Of a stretch of 64,000 nucleotides of DNA, positions 21,302-29,691 are shown piece after piece. Both the position numbers and the translations under genes were made by a program. The notes below the pieces were generated by a model. The model made no database searches. It had not been told where the DNA came from and worked only from the letters and a program-made list of their open reading frames with translations. Origin of the DNA: Microbacterium pumilum (GTDB taxonomy: Bacteria; Actinomycetota; Actinomycetes; Actinomycetales; Microbacteriaceae); contig NZ_BAAAOH010000001.1 of assembly GCF_039530225.1 (NCBI RefSeq), positions 1,674,001 through 1,738,000 on the forward strand, written 5' to 3'. Positions within the stretch are counted from its first letter, which is position 1. Each line of letters begins with the position of its first letter.

Positions 21302-24300
21302 TGCGGCGCCCCACGGTCGCGGGCATCTGGGCCGCCGTCGTGGCAGTCGGCCTGGTGATCGGCGTGAGCGTCGTGTGGCCTGGGCTCGATGCGCAGGAGA
21401 CTCCGGATGTCGACACTTCGGTGTGGGCGCTCCAGACGGGTGAGGGCCGCCGCTATGCGCGTGTGAACACCGCGGTCGGCGAGCTCGACACCGTGCGCAG
21501 CATCAGCAACCCCGACAAGGTCGTGCAGGCGGGCGACGACGTCTATCTGTTCAGCGACAGCTTCAGCAAGGTCACGAGGATCGATGAGGCCCGGCCCGTC
21601 GACCTCGACGATGAGGCGCTGCGTGCGTCGCAGTCGACACCCTCGGGCACCATCGATGTGGTCACCGCGGGCGACTTCGTGGCATACCGCACCGACTCGG
21701 GTGCCGTCTTCGCGGGGCTGCTCGACGCCGGACCCGCCGCCCAGCTCGATCCCTTCCCGTCGGATGACGAGGACGCGACGCAGTACACGGCGGATGCCAT
21801 CGCGGTCGACGATCGCGGCATCCTGTTCAGCTATTCGAGCGCCGACGAGTCGGTGCTGCGCTACGACATCCGGGCCTCCGAGGTGCGTGGCCGCGATCCG
21901 CTCGCCGCCGACGACGTGGCGGTGCCGGCCATCACGGCGGCGGGCGACACGTGGGCGGTCGTCGACACCGAGGACGGCGACGTGTGGCTGCGCGGAGCGG
22001 ATGCCGCGACTCCGACGCCGGCGACGGCGCCCATCGAGGTGGGGGAGCCCCATGCCGCTGGATCAGCGGTCTACCTGGCAGACCGGGCCGGGCTGGTGCG
22101 CGTCCCCGTCGACGGCTCGGGGAGCGAGAACATTGTCCGCCCGGGCGCGGATCTGGGCGCGCCCGCTCAGCCGATCGTGCACGACGGGGAGGTCTTCGCG
22201 GCGTGGCTCGGCGACGACGTGGGGACCCTGTGGCACTCGAACTCGACCCGTACATCCGAGCTCGAGTATGGCGCCGGGAGTCCGCAGGACGACCCTCGTC
22301 CGGCGTTCGTGGCGAGCGACGAGTCGATCATCCTCAACGAGACCCGGTCGGGGTGGGCCTGGACGATCCCCGACGGGACGCTCGTGCCGTCGAGCCAGGA
22401 CTGGACGCTCGATGACCAGGTCAACCCCGATGCCGAGCCGAGCACCGAACAGCTCGCGGTCGTGATCGATCCGAAGCCGCCGATCGCCGAATCCGACGCC
22501 TTCGGGGTGCGCGCGGGGAGCCTCGTCAGCCTGCCGGTGCTCATGAACGACCATGACCCGAACGAAGACGTGCTGAGCATCACCCCCTCGTCGGTGACCG
22601 GACTCGATCCCGGGTTCGGGACGACCTCCATCACCGACGACGGTCAGCGCATCACGGTGCGGGTGGCACCGGGCGCCACCGGCTCCGCGACCTTCTCTTA
22701 CGAGCTGTCGGACGGCACAGCCTCCGACGGACTGCGGTCGAACGCCACCACGGTGGATCTGACGGTCGCCCCCGACAGCGTCGATTCGGCCCCGCAGTGG
22801 TGCGGCGTGGAGCGCTGTCTGGTGCCCTGGCCGACGCCGGAGGTCGCGCCGGGGGGAACGGTGACAGTACCGGTGCTCCCGGGCTGGGTCGACCCCGAGG
22901 GCGATCCGCTGCTCCTACTCTCGGTCGACAATCCCTCCGGGGTCGGGACGGTCGCCGCGACCCCCGGGGGCGAGGTCGTGTACCAGCACAACAACGACGG
23001 CGACAGCGGCGAAGAGCTGGTCGAGCTCGAAGTGACCATCTCCGACACCACCGGTCAGGTCGCTCGCAAGACGCTCGTGGTGAAGGTGTCGCCGGAGCCG
23101 CAGCTCGAGGTGCAGTCGTTCGCGGTCGTCGACACGCTCGACGCCGGACTCTCGATCGACGTCGCGCCGCACGTCACCGGAACGAGCGGCACCATGTCGC
23201 TCGAATCGGCGCGCGTGCTCGACGACGCCGACGCCACCGTGACGATCGTGGACGGCACGACGGCGTTCGACTTCGCGGCGTCGTCGCAGGGCACCTACCG
23301 TGTCGACTTCACCGTCACCGACGGATCCTCCGACGCCACCGGAACAGCGCGAATCACCGTGCTGCCGTCCGATGCGCCACCGCAGCTCGCTACCGCGCCG
23401 GTCGTCGCCTTCGTGCATCCGCAGGAGGATGCCACGCTCGACGTCTTCGCCGTGGTCTCGAACCCCACGCGACGTGTTCTGCTGCTGAGCGATGTGGTGG
23501 GGCACGCGGAGGACGGAGCCGTCCTCTCGGTGGATGCGGTGGGTCAGCGTCATCTACGAGTGTCGGGGACGACGGCGGCGGGCGGATTCGGCAGGCTCGG
23601 CACCGTGAGCTATGTCGTGAGCGACGGCACGGCGGACAGCGGTGCGCGCGTCGAGGGCGAAGCGACCGTCTACCTTCTTCCACCGGCGCCCGAACTCGCC
23701 CCCATCGCGGTGGACGACACCGTCGTCGTGCGCGCCGGCGACCAGATCGACATCCCCGTGCTCGACAACGACCTGTCGCCGGCGGGCGGGCGGCCCACCC
23801 TCAATCCGGCCACTGTCGAATCGTCCAGCCCCGACGCCCTCGCGTTCGCATCGGGCGATCTGCTGCGCTACCTCGCACCGGACGAGCCGGGCGACTACGC
23901 GATCGATTACTCGGTGTTCACGACAGGCACCCCGTCGCTCGCCGACACCGCGATGGTACGTGTTCGCGTGCTGGACGACGATGCGAACCGCGCGCCCGCG
24001 CCAGAGACGCTCGAGGGGCGTGTGCTGAGCGGTCAGTCCACCACCATCGAGTTCGACGGGTTCGGCATGGACCCGGATGGCGACGTCGTCACCCTCGATC
24101 GGATCGTGACGCAGCCGGCGCGCGGATCGGCCACGATCTCGGCCGACGGGACCTCGATCGTCTATGCCAGCGTCCCCGGCGACCATGGCCAGGTCTCGTT
24201 CCGCTATCGCGTGGCGGATGCCTTCGGTGCGGCCGGCGAGGGCAGCGTCCGCATCGGCGTGCTCGACGGTGAGGCCAACCCGAGCCCCGTCACCTTCACC

Positions 24301-27264
24301 GACTACGTGCAGGTGCAGGCGGGCGACACCAACACGATCCGCGTCAGCCCGCTCTCCAACGATGTGGACCCCACCCGGGGCACACTCCGGCTGACCGACG
24401 TCCGGCCGGATGTGCCTCGGACGCTGTCCGACGGCAGCGTGAGCGATGAGTACACCCGGCTCGATGACCACATCCGCTCGACCGACGACACGACCATCGT
24501 CATCGAGGCCGGCGATGAGCCCGGCACGATGTCGTACCTGTACGACGTCGAGTCGAGCTCAGGCAACACCGGTCGAGGCCTCATCGTGGTCAAGGTCGTG
24601 CGTGAAAGCGTGCCCGACTACCCCGTCGTCGACGACACGGTGCTGACCGCAGAGACCCGCGAGGACTTCCCCTTCGGGGTCGATGTCGTCTCGGACAAGG
24701 CGACGTGGTCGGGCGGCGAGGTGTCGGAGCTTGAGGTGGCGCTGTGGGGCGACCAGGACGGTGTCGACGTCGAGGGCCGCGAGCTCAGCGGCGACCTTCC
24801 CTCACGGACCCGCATCATCCCGTTCGCCGTCACGGGCGAGGGCTCGTCGGGGCCGGTCACGACATATGCCTTCCTGCGCATCCCTGGCGATGACGATCTG
24901 TCACTGGCGATGAAGTCGGGCATCCGGCCGCAAGAGGTGACCGAACTCCAGTCCGTCTCGTTCGACCTCTCGGACCTCGTCGCGAAGCCGCGCGGGAGCC
25001 GCATCGAGGTGGGGGATGATGTGCGCGCCTCGGGCGCCCGCGAGGAGGCTTCCTGCACGGTGGAGTCCGGCACCGTCGTCCGATACGATTCCGGCGCCGG
25101 AGCGCCGTGGGTCGACGCGTGCCAGGTGCCGGTGCGACTCGAGGGCCAGGATGACTGGACCTACCTGTCGGTGCCGATCCTGGTGCGGGCACTCGACCCG
25201 CAGCCCGCACTGCGCGCCGGATCCATGACGGTCGGCCCGGGTGAGACGGCGACGTTCGACCTGCGCAACATGACGACCTGGCAGCTGCGCGAGGACTGGG
25301 AGGGCATCCGGTACAAGGTGGACTACTCGGGCAGCGCGTTCGACGTGTCGCTCGACGGCTCGGTCGTCACGGTCACCGGCGCCGATCGAGCCGTCACCGG
25401 CTCGGAAGAGGCCGCGATCGTCTCGGTCACCAGTCACAGCGCTGTCGCCCCGGTTCGCCTGATTCTGCGCGTGGGCTCGGCGCCGTCGACGCTCCCTCAG
25501 GGCGGGTCGCTCACCCAGCAGTGCTCGCAGGCGACCGGGATGTCGTGCTCGATCCCCGTCATCGGCGCCCTGGGCGAGGTGAACCCGCTTCCGCGGACCC
25601 CGCTCGAGGTCATCGATGTGCGCCCCGTCGGCGCATGCACGGGTGTGAGCTTCTCGGTGGAGTCCTCATCGTCGGTTCTCGCCACGTGGTCGGAGGACGC
25701 TCCCGGAGCATCCTGCTCCGCGACGTTCTCGGTGCGCGATGCTCAGGGCAGGCGCACCAACTCCGAGCGCGACGGCCGTCTGGTCCTCGACCTCCTCGGA
25801 TATCCGCAGGCGCCTGCGAGCGTCTCGCAGACCGCATACGCGGACCGTACCCTGACGCTGCGTGTCGATCCAGGTCCGGCTGGGGTCGCGTACCCCGCCA
25901 TCAGCGGATTCATCATCCGCTGGAACGCCGAGGTCGTGGCCGAGTGCGCGCCGGATGGCAGCTGCCCGGTCATCGCCGCGCCGAACGGCGAACCGCGCAC
26001 CTACGAGGCTGTCGCCGTGAACTCCGTGGGCGAGTCGCGCGCCCTTGTCCGCACCGTCGCGTGGGCGTACGACCCGCCCCCCGCCCCGAAGAGCGTCACC
26101 GCGCGCCCCGTCGTCACCGAAGGCGAGGGCGGCGTCATCGCTCTCTCCATCAGCGGGATCGACCCGGATCAGACCGGCAGCGTCGAGATCACGAGTGCGA
26201 CGGGTGAGACCGTTCAAGTTCCGGTGGGTGCGGGTCAGACGAACCTCGAGGTGCCGTCGTACCGTGTCGGGACCAACACCGCTACGCCGGTCACGATCAA
26301 GCCGCTCTCGCGATTCGAGATCCCGCCCGGCATCGGCGACGGTGCGACGGTCGAGGCCGTCACCGTCACGGCCAACGGCATCGGCGCCCCGCGCGACGTG
26401 ACCCTTGCGCTGAGCTCGACCTCGAACGGAGACGGCACCTCCACCGTCTTCGCCCGCGCTGACGCGGCGTCCGGCGGAGACGGATCGTCGCTCCGGTTCG
26501 GAATCGTCCGCGAAGGCGCTCGCTGCACGACGGTCGCGGACGGGCGCGAAGCGACCTTCACCGACCTCGCCGATGGCGAGGAGTACCGGTTCACCACGTG
26601 CGTCGACTCGTGGTACGACAGCACATCGTTCGGGCGGTCGATGGTGACGGCGTCGGTCCGGGCCGTCCAGTCCGGCGCGCCCCCGACCGGATGGACGTTC
26701 GTCGTCGACTCGTCCCCGAACGTCTCGGACACGCACGCCGAGTGGGTCATCCGAGACAATCCGACGTCGAGCGAGCGACTGCCGAACCGCAACCACGCGC
26801 AGTTCTCGGGCTGGTCCCCCGGTACGACGGTGTTCGACCGCGATCCCGGGATGCAGGTACGCTACGTCCACGATGCGTGGGGAACCTCGACGCCGTGGGC
26901 AGCCGTGACACCGCGCGCGGGCAGTGCCCCCTATCAGGTGCAGGCGCGATGGTCGGTGCAGAGCTGCGTGGGCGGCTCGGACCTGGCTCTGCAGCAGTCT
27001 TCATCGAAGGATCCCGCCGGCGGCTCGGCACAGATCACCTTCGGCAACGCCCGGCTGCGCTTCCTGGACGAGCTGGGTGCCGAGCTTCCGGCGACGCGCG
27101 GCACGTGGGCGGTGCCGGTCGGCGCGGTCCGCGTCGAGGGCATCACCGTTTCCGTCGACTGGAGCGCTCAGGGATGGGGCCTCCGCCCCGCGAACGCCAC
27201 CTTCGCTGCGGACTGCGATCCGAATCTTCCCATCCCGACCGAACCCGGCGAGCCGCAGCCATGA
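21301..27264 (+). CDS. Giant exported Ig-like/cadherin-like/FN3 repeat protein
   Basis: 1987 residues from ATG 21301, which overlaps the kinase stop. One N-terminal membrane segment (about 9-27) acts as an uncleaved anchor or signal; the rest is outside. Residues about 30-380 look beta-rich and propeller-like. After that come repeated Ig/cadherin-like domains, several with the PVL-N-D-DP motif (for example LPVLMNDHDPNEDVL and IPVLDNDLSP), then FN3-like domains toward the C-terminus. No LPXTG is present. In the MoxR/DUF58/transglutaminase-like cassettes of actinobacteria a very large repeat protein of this kind is coupled to a kinase. It is probably a cell-envelope structural or sensing partner; the exact role is unknown. 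Confidence 0.85.
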   Translation: MRRPTVAGIWAAVVAVGLVIGVSVVWPGLDAQETPDVDTSVWALQTGEGRRYARVNTAVGELDTVRSISNPDKVVQAGDDVYLFSDSFSKVTRIDEARPVDLDDEALRASQSTPSGTIDVVTAGDFVAYRTDSGAVFAGLLDAGPAAQLDPFPSDDEDATQYTADAIAVDDRGILFSYSSADESVLRYDIRASEVRGRDPLAADDVAVPAITAAGDTWAVVDTEDGDVWLRGADAATPTPATAPIEVGEPHAAGSAVYLADRAGLVRVPVDGSGSENIVRPGADLGAPAQPIVHDGEVFAAWLGDDVGTLWHSNSTRTSELEYGAGSPQDDPRPAFVASDESIILNETRSGWAWTIPDGTLVPSSQDWTLDDQVNPDAEPSTEQLAVVIDPKPPIAESDAFGVRAGSLVSLPVLMNDHDPNEDVLSITPSSVTGLDPGFGTTSITDDGQRITVRVAPGATGSATFSYELSDGTASDGLRSNATTVDLTVAPDSVDSAPQWCGVERCLVPWPTPEVAPGGTVTVPVLPGWVDPEGDPLLLLSVDNPSGVGTVAATPGGEVVYQHNNDGDSGEELVELEVTISDTTGQVARKTLVVKVSPEPQLEVQSFAVVDTLDAGLSIDVAPHVTGTSGTMSLESARVLDDADATVTIVDGTTAFDFAASSQGTYRVDFTVTDGSSDATGTARITVLPSDAPPQLATAPVVAFVHPQEDATLDVFAVVSNPTRRVLLLSDVVGHAEDGAVLSVDAVGQRHLRVSGTTAAGGFGRLGTVSYVVSDGTADSGARVEGEATVYLLPPAPELAPIAVDDTVVVRAGDQIDIPVLDNDLSPAGGRPTLNPATVESSSPDALAFASGDLLRYLAPDEPGDYAIDYSVFTTGTPSLADTAMVRVRVLDDDANRAPAPETLEGRVLSGQSTTIEFDGFGMDPDGDVVTLDRIVTQPARGSATISADGTSIVYASVPGDHGQVSFRYRVADAFGAAGEGSVRIGVLDGEANPSPVTFTDYVQVQAGDTNTIRVSPLSNDVDPTRGTLRLTDVRPDVPRTLSDGSVSDEYTRLDDHIRSTDDTTIVIEAGDEPGTMSYLYDVESSSGNTGRGLIVVKVVRESVPDYPVVDDTVLTAETREDFPFGVDVVSDKATWSGGEVSELEVALWGDQDGVDVEGRELSGDLPSRTRIIPFAVTGEGSSGPVTTYAFLRIPGDDDLSLAMKSGIRPQEVTELQSVSFDLSDLVAKPRGSRIEVGDDVRASGAREEASCTVESGTVVRYDSGAGAPWVDACQVPVRLEGQDDWTYLSVPILVRALDPQPALRAGSMTVGPGETATFDLRNMTTWQLREDWEGIRYKVDYSGSAFDVSLDGSVVTVTGADRAVTGSEEAAIVSVTSHSAVAPVRLILRVGSAPSTLPQGGSLTQQCSQATGMSCSIPVIGALGEVNPLPRTPLEVIDVRPVGACTGVSFSVESSSSVLATWSEDAPGASCSATFSVRDAQGRRTNSERDGRLVLDLLGYPQAPASVSQTAYADRTLTLRVDPGPAGVAYPAISGFIIRWNAEVVAECAPDGSCPVIAAPNGEPRTYEAVAVNSVGESRALVRTVAWAYDPPPAPKSVTARPVVTEGEGGVIALSISGIDPDQTGSVEITSATGETVQVPVGAGQTNLEVPSYRVGTNTATPVTIKPLSRFEIPPGIGDGATVEAVTVTANGIGAPRDVTLALSSTSNGDGTSTVFARADAASGGDGSSLRFGIVREGARCTTVADGREATFTDLADGEEYRFTTCVDSWYDSTSFGRSMVTASVRAVQSGAPPTGWTFVVDSSPNVSDTHAEWVIRDNPTSSERLPNRNHAQFSGWSPGTTVFDRDPGMQVRYVHDAWGTSTPWAAVTPRAGSAPYQVQARWSVQSCVGGSDLALQQSSSKDPAGGSAQITFGNARLRFLDELGAELPATRGTWAVPVGAVRVEGITVSVDWSAQGWGLRPANATFAADCDPNLPIPTEPGEPQP

Positions 27265-27325
27265 TCGTGGCCGCGCTTCCGATGACGACCGCCGCGGCAT
27301 CCGTCACGAAAGAGGAACAGCACTC

Positions 27326-28291
27326 ATGACCATCACGCAGGAGCAGGCGGTCTGGTTCTCGCAGACGTTCGGGCAGATCGCCGACAACGTCGAGCGAGCG
27401 GTGCTCGGCAAGCGCCACGTCGTCGAGCTCGTGCTCATGGCGATGCTCAGCGACGGTCACGTGCTGCTCGAGGATGTGCCCGGCACCGGCAAGACCTCTC
27501 TCGCCCGCGCCATGGCGCAGTCGGTGAAGGGGACCAACACCCGCATCCAGTTCACTCCCGACCTTCTCCCGAGCGACATCACCGGCGTCAGCGTGTACGA
27601 CCAGAAGGAGGGAGCCTTCGAGTTCCACTCGGGTCCGATCTTCGCGAACATCGTGCTCGCCGACGAGATCAACCGCGCCAGCCCCAAGACCCAGTCGGCG
27701 CTCCTCGAGGTGATGGAAGAAGGCAGCGTCACGATCGACGGGGTCACGCGACAGGTCGGCGTTCCGTTCCTCGTGCTTGCGACGCAGAACCCCATCGAGC
27801 AGGCCGGCACCTACCGCCTCCCCGAGGCGCAACTCGACCGCTTCATGATGCGCACGTCGCTCGGCTACCCCGATCACGCCGCCACCGTCCGCATCCTCGA
27901 CGGCGCTGCCGTCCCCACCGCAGACCTCACGCCGATCATCACGCCGCAGGCTCTCGTCGGCATGGCGGACCTCGCCGCCCAGATCTACGTCGACGCGCTG
28001 GTGCTCGACTACGTCGCTCGGATCGTCGACAGCACCCGATCCGCGGACGAGGTGCGGCTCGGGGTGAGCATCCGCGGCGCGCTGGCGCTGACGCATGCCG
28101 CTCGCACGCGCGCCGCGTCGCAGGGACGCACCTACGCGACACCGGATGACGTGAAGTCACTCGCCATCGCCGTGCTCTCGCACCGGCTCATCCTGCACCC
28201 CGAGGCCGAGTTCGACGGCGTGAGCCAGGAGGCCGTCATCGGCCAGGTGCTGCTGGATGTCGCGCCCCCCAGTCGTCGTGAGGCCGTATGA
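27326..28291 (+). CDS. MoxR-family AAA+ ATPase
   Basis: 321 residues. Walker A VPGTGKTS at 51-58, Walker B IVLADEINRA (D113, E114) and sensor 1 ATQNP (N155) are intact, followed by the PEAQLDRF motif typical of MoxR. ATG 27326 is preceded by AGAGGAAC. The next gene overlaps by 4 bp (ATGA). MoxR proteins are chaperone-like ATPases usually paired with DUF58 and transglutaminase-like membrane proteins, as here. Confidence 0.95.
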   Translation: MTITQEQAVWFSQTFGQIADNVERAVLGKRHVVELVLMAMLSDGHVLLEDVPGTGKTSLARAMAQSVKGTNTRIQFTPDLLPSDITGVSVYDQKEGAFEFHSGPIFANIVLADEINRASPKTQSALLEVMEEGSVTIDGVTRQVGVPFLVLATQNPIEQAGTYRLPEAQLDRFMMRTSLGYPDHAATVRILDGAAVPTADLTPIITPQALVGMADLAAQIYVDALVLDYVARIVDSTRSADEVRLGVSIRGALALTHAARTRAASQGRTYATPDDVKSLAIAVLSHRLILHPEAEFDGVSQEAVIGQVLLDVAPPSRREAV

Positions 28292-29691
28292 GCACCACCG
28301 AGTCTCGCCGAGGCGGCGTGGGCACCGCCGACTCCCGCATCACCCGCACCACCGCCGCGACGGGTCCTGACGGGCTCACCCAGATCACCGAGACGGCCGT
28401 CACGACTCGGCGCCGCGGGCGCGCCCTCGTGCGCGCCGCCATGTGGTGGACGCGGACCTCGCGTGCGACAGGCGCAGCCCTGGCCGCGGCCGCCGAATGG
28501 AGCGCCCGCACGGTGCGCCCCGCGGGAGTGCTGGTCGCACTCGCCGCAACGATCGGGCTCGCGATGGGAATCGCGTTCGGCTGGGTCGAGTGGATGGTGG
28601 GAGGTGCGGTGGCGCTGCTCCTGCTGCTCGCGAGCGTGCCGTTCCTGTTCGGCACCCGCACCTACGATGTCGACGTGTCGCTCGCGCACGAGCGGGTCGT
28701 CGCGGGCGACGGCGTGGCAGGCGAGATCGTGGTGCGCAACCACGGTCGCCGGATCGCCCTCCCTGGTCGCATCGACCTGCCGGTAGGCGAGGGCCTCGTC
28801 GAGTTCGGCGTTCCGCTCCTCCGCCCGGGCCATACCGTGGCGCAGCCGCTCGACATCCCGGCCCTTCCGCGCGGCATCGTCACGGTGGGCCCCGCGACGA
28901 CCGTGCGCAGCGATCCCATCGGCCTGCTCCGCCGCGAGCACGCGTTCGACGACGTCCACCAGCTGTACGTCCATCCACGTACGACCCCGCTGCCGTCCAC
29001 CAGCGCTGGTTTGATCCGCGACCTCGAAGGCAGCCCGACGCGCCGCCTCGTCGACTCCGACATGTCGTTCCACGCCATCCGCGAGTACACCGCGGGCGAC
29101 TCCCGTCGGCAGATCCACTGGAAGTCGACGGCGAAGACCGGGCGCCTCATGGTGCGGCAGTACGAGGAGTCGCGCCGGTCGCGCATGGCCATCGTCCTCG
29201 CGGTCGCCGAGGGCGAGTATGCGGATGCCGACGAGTTCGAGCTCGCCGTCGCCTGCGCGGCATCGCTCGGGCTGAAGGCCGTGCATGACGCGCGAGACAT
29301 CATCATCGTCACGGGGTCGGAGATCCCTCGCGTGGTTCGCGGGCGGCTGCGAGCCATCAGCCACCTCCCCGCGGCGGCTCCACGGCCGATGCTCGACGCC
29401 TTCAGCGGCGTCGAACGCCTGGAGAACACGATGCGCGTCGCCGAGGTCTGCCGTCTCACCGCGGAGTCGGGCGACCGGCTGTCGATCGCATTCGTCGTCG
29501 TCGGCTCGCAGGTGCCGCTCGGACGCCTGCAGCAGGCCGCGCTCGCGTTCCCGGCCGACACCGCGGTCGTCGCCGTCATCTGCGACGAGCGCGCGCACCC
29601 CCGCATGCAGCAGCTTTCCTCGCTCACGGTCCTCACGGTCGGCACGCTCGATGATCTCTCGGGACTGCTCCTCAGAGGTGCGACGGCATGA
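28288..29691 (+). CDS. DUF58 family membrane protein
   Basis: 467 residues. After a charged N-terminal stretch of about 80 residues come two close hydrophobic segments (about 75-115). The cytoplasmic DUF58 core carries REYTAGD at 265-271 and IHWKS just after it, the signature of the family. A VWA-like fold usually follows. It overlaps MoxR and the transglutaminase-like gene by 4 bp on each side, so the three are translationally coupled. Role of the family: client or adaptor of MoxR at the membrane; the precise substrate here is unknown. Confidence 0.93.
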   Translation: MSTTESRRGGVGTADSRITRTTAATGPDGLTQITETAVTTRRRGRALVRAAMWWTRTSRATGAALAAAAEWSARTVRPAGVLVALAATIGLAMGIAFGWVEWMVGGAVALLLLLASVPFLFGTRTYDVDVSLAHERVVAGDGVAGEIVVRNHGRRIALPGRIDLPVGEGLVEFGVPLLRPGHTVAQPLDIPALPRGIVTVGPATTVRSDPIGLLRREHAFDDVHQLYVHPRTTPLPSTSAGLIRDLEGSPTRRLVDSDMSFHAIREYTAGDSRRQIHWKSTAKTGRLMVRQYEESRRSRMAIVLAVAEGEYADADEFELAVACAASLGLKAVHDARDIIIVTGSEIPRVVRGRLRAISHLPAAAPRPMLDAFSGVERLENTMRVAEVCRLTAESGDRLSIAFVVVGSQVPLGRLQQAALAFPADTAVVAVICDERAHPRMQQLSSLTVLTVGTLDDLSGLLLRGATA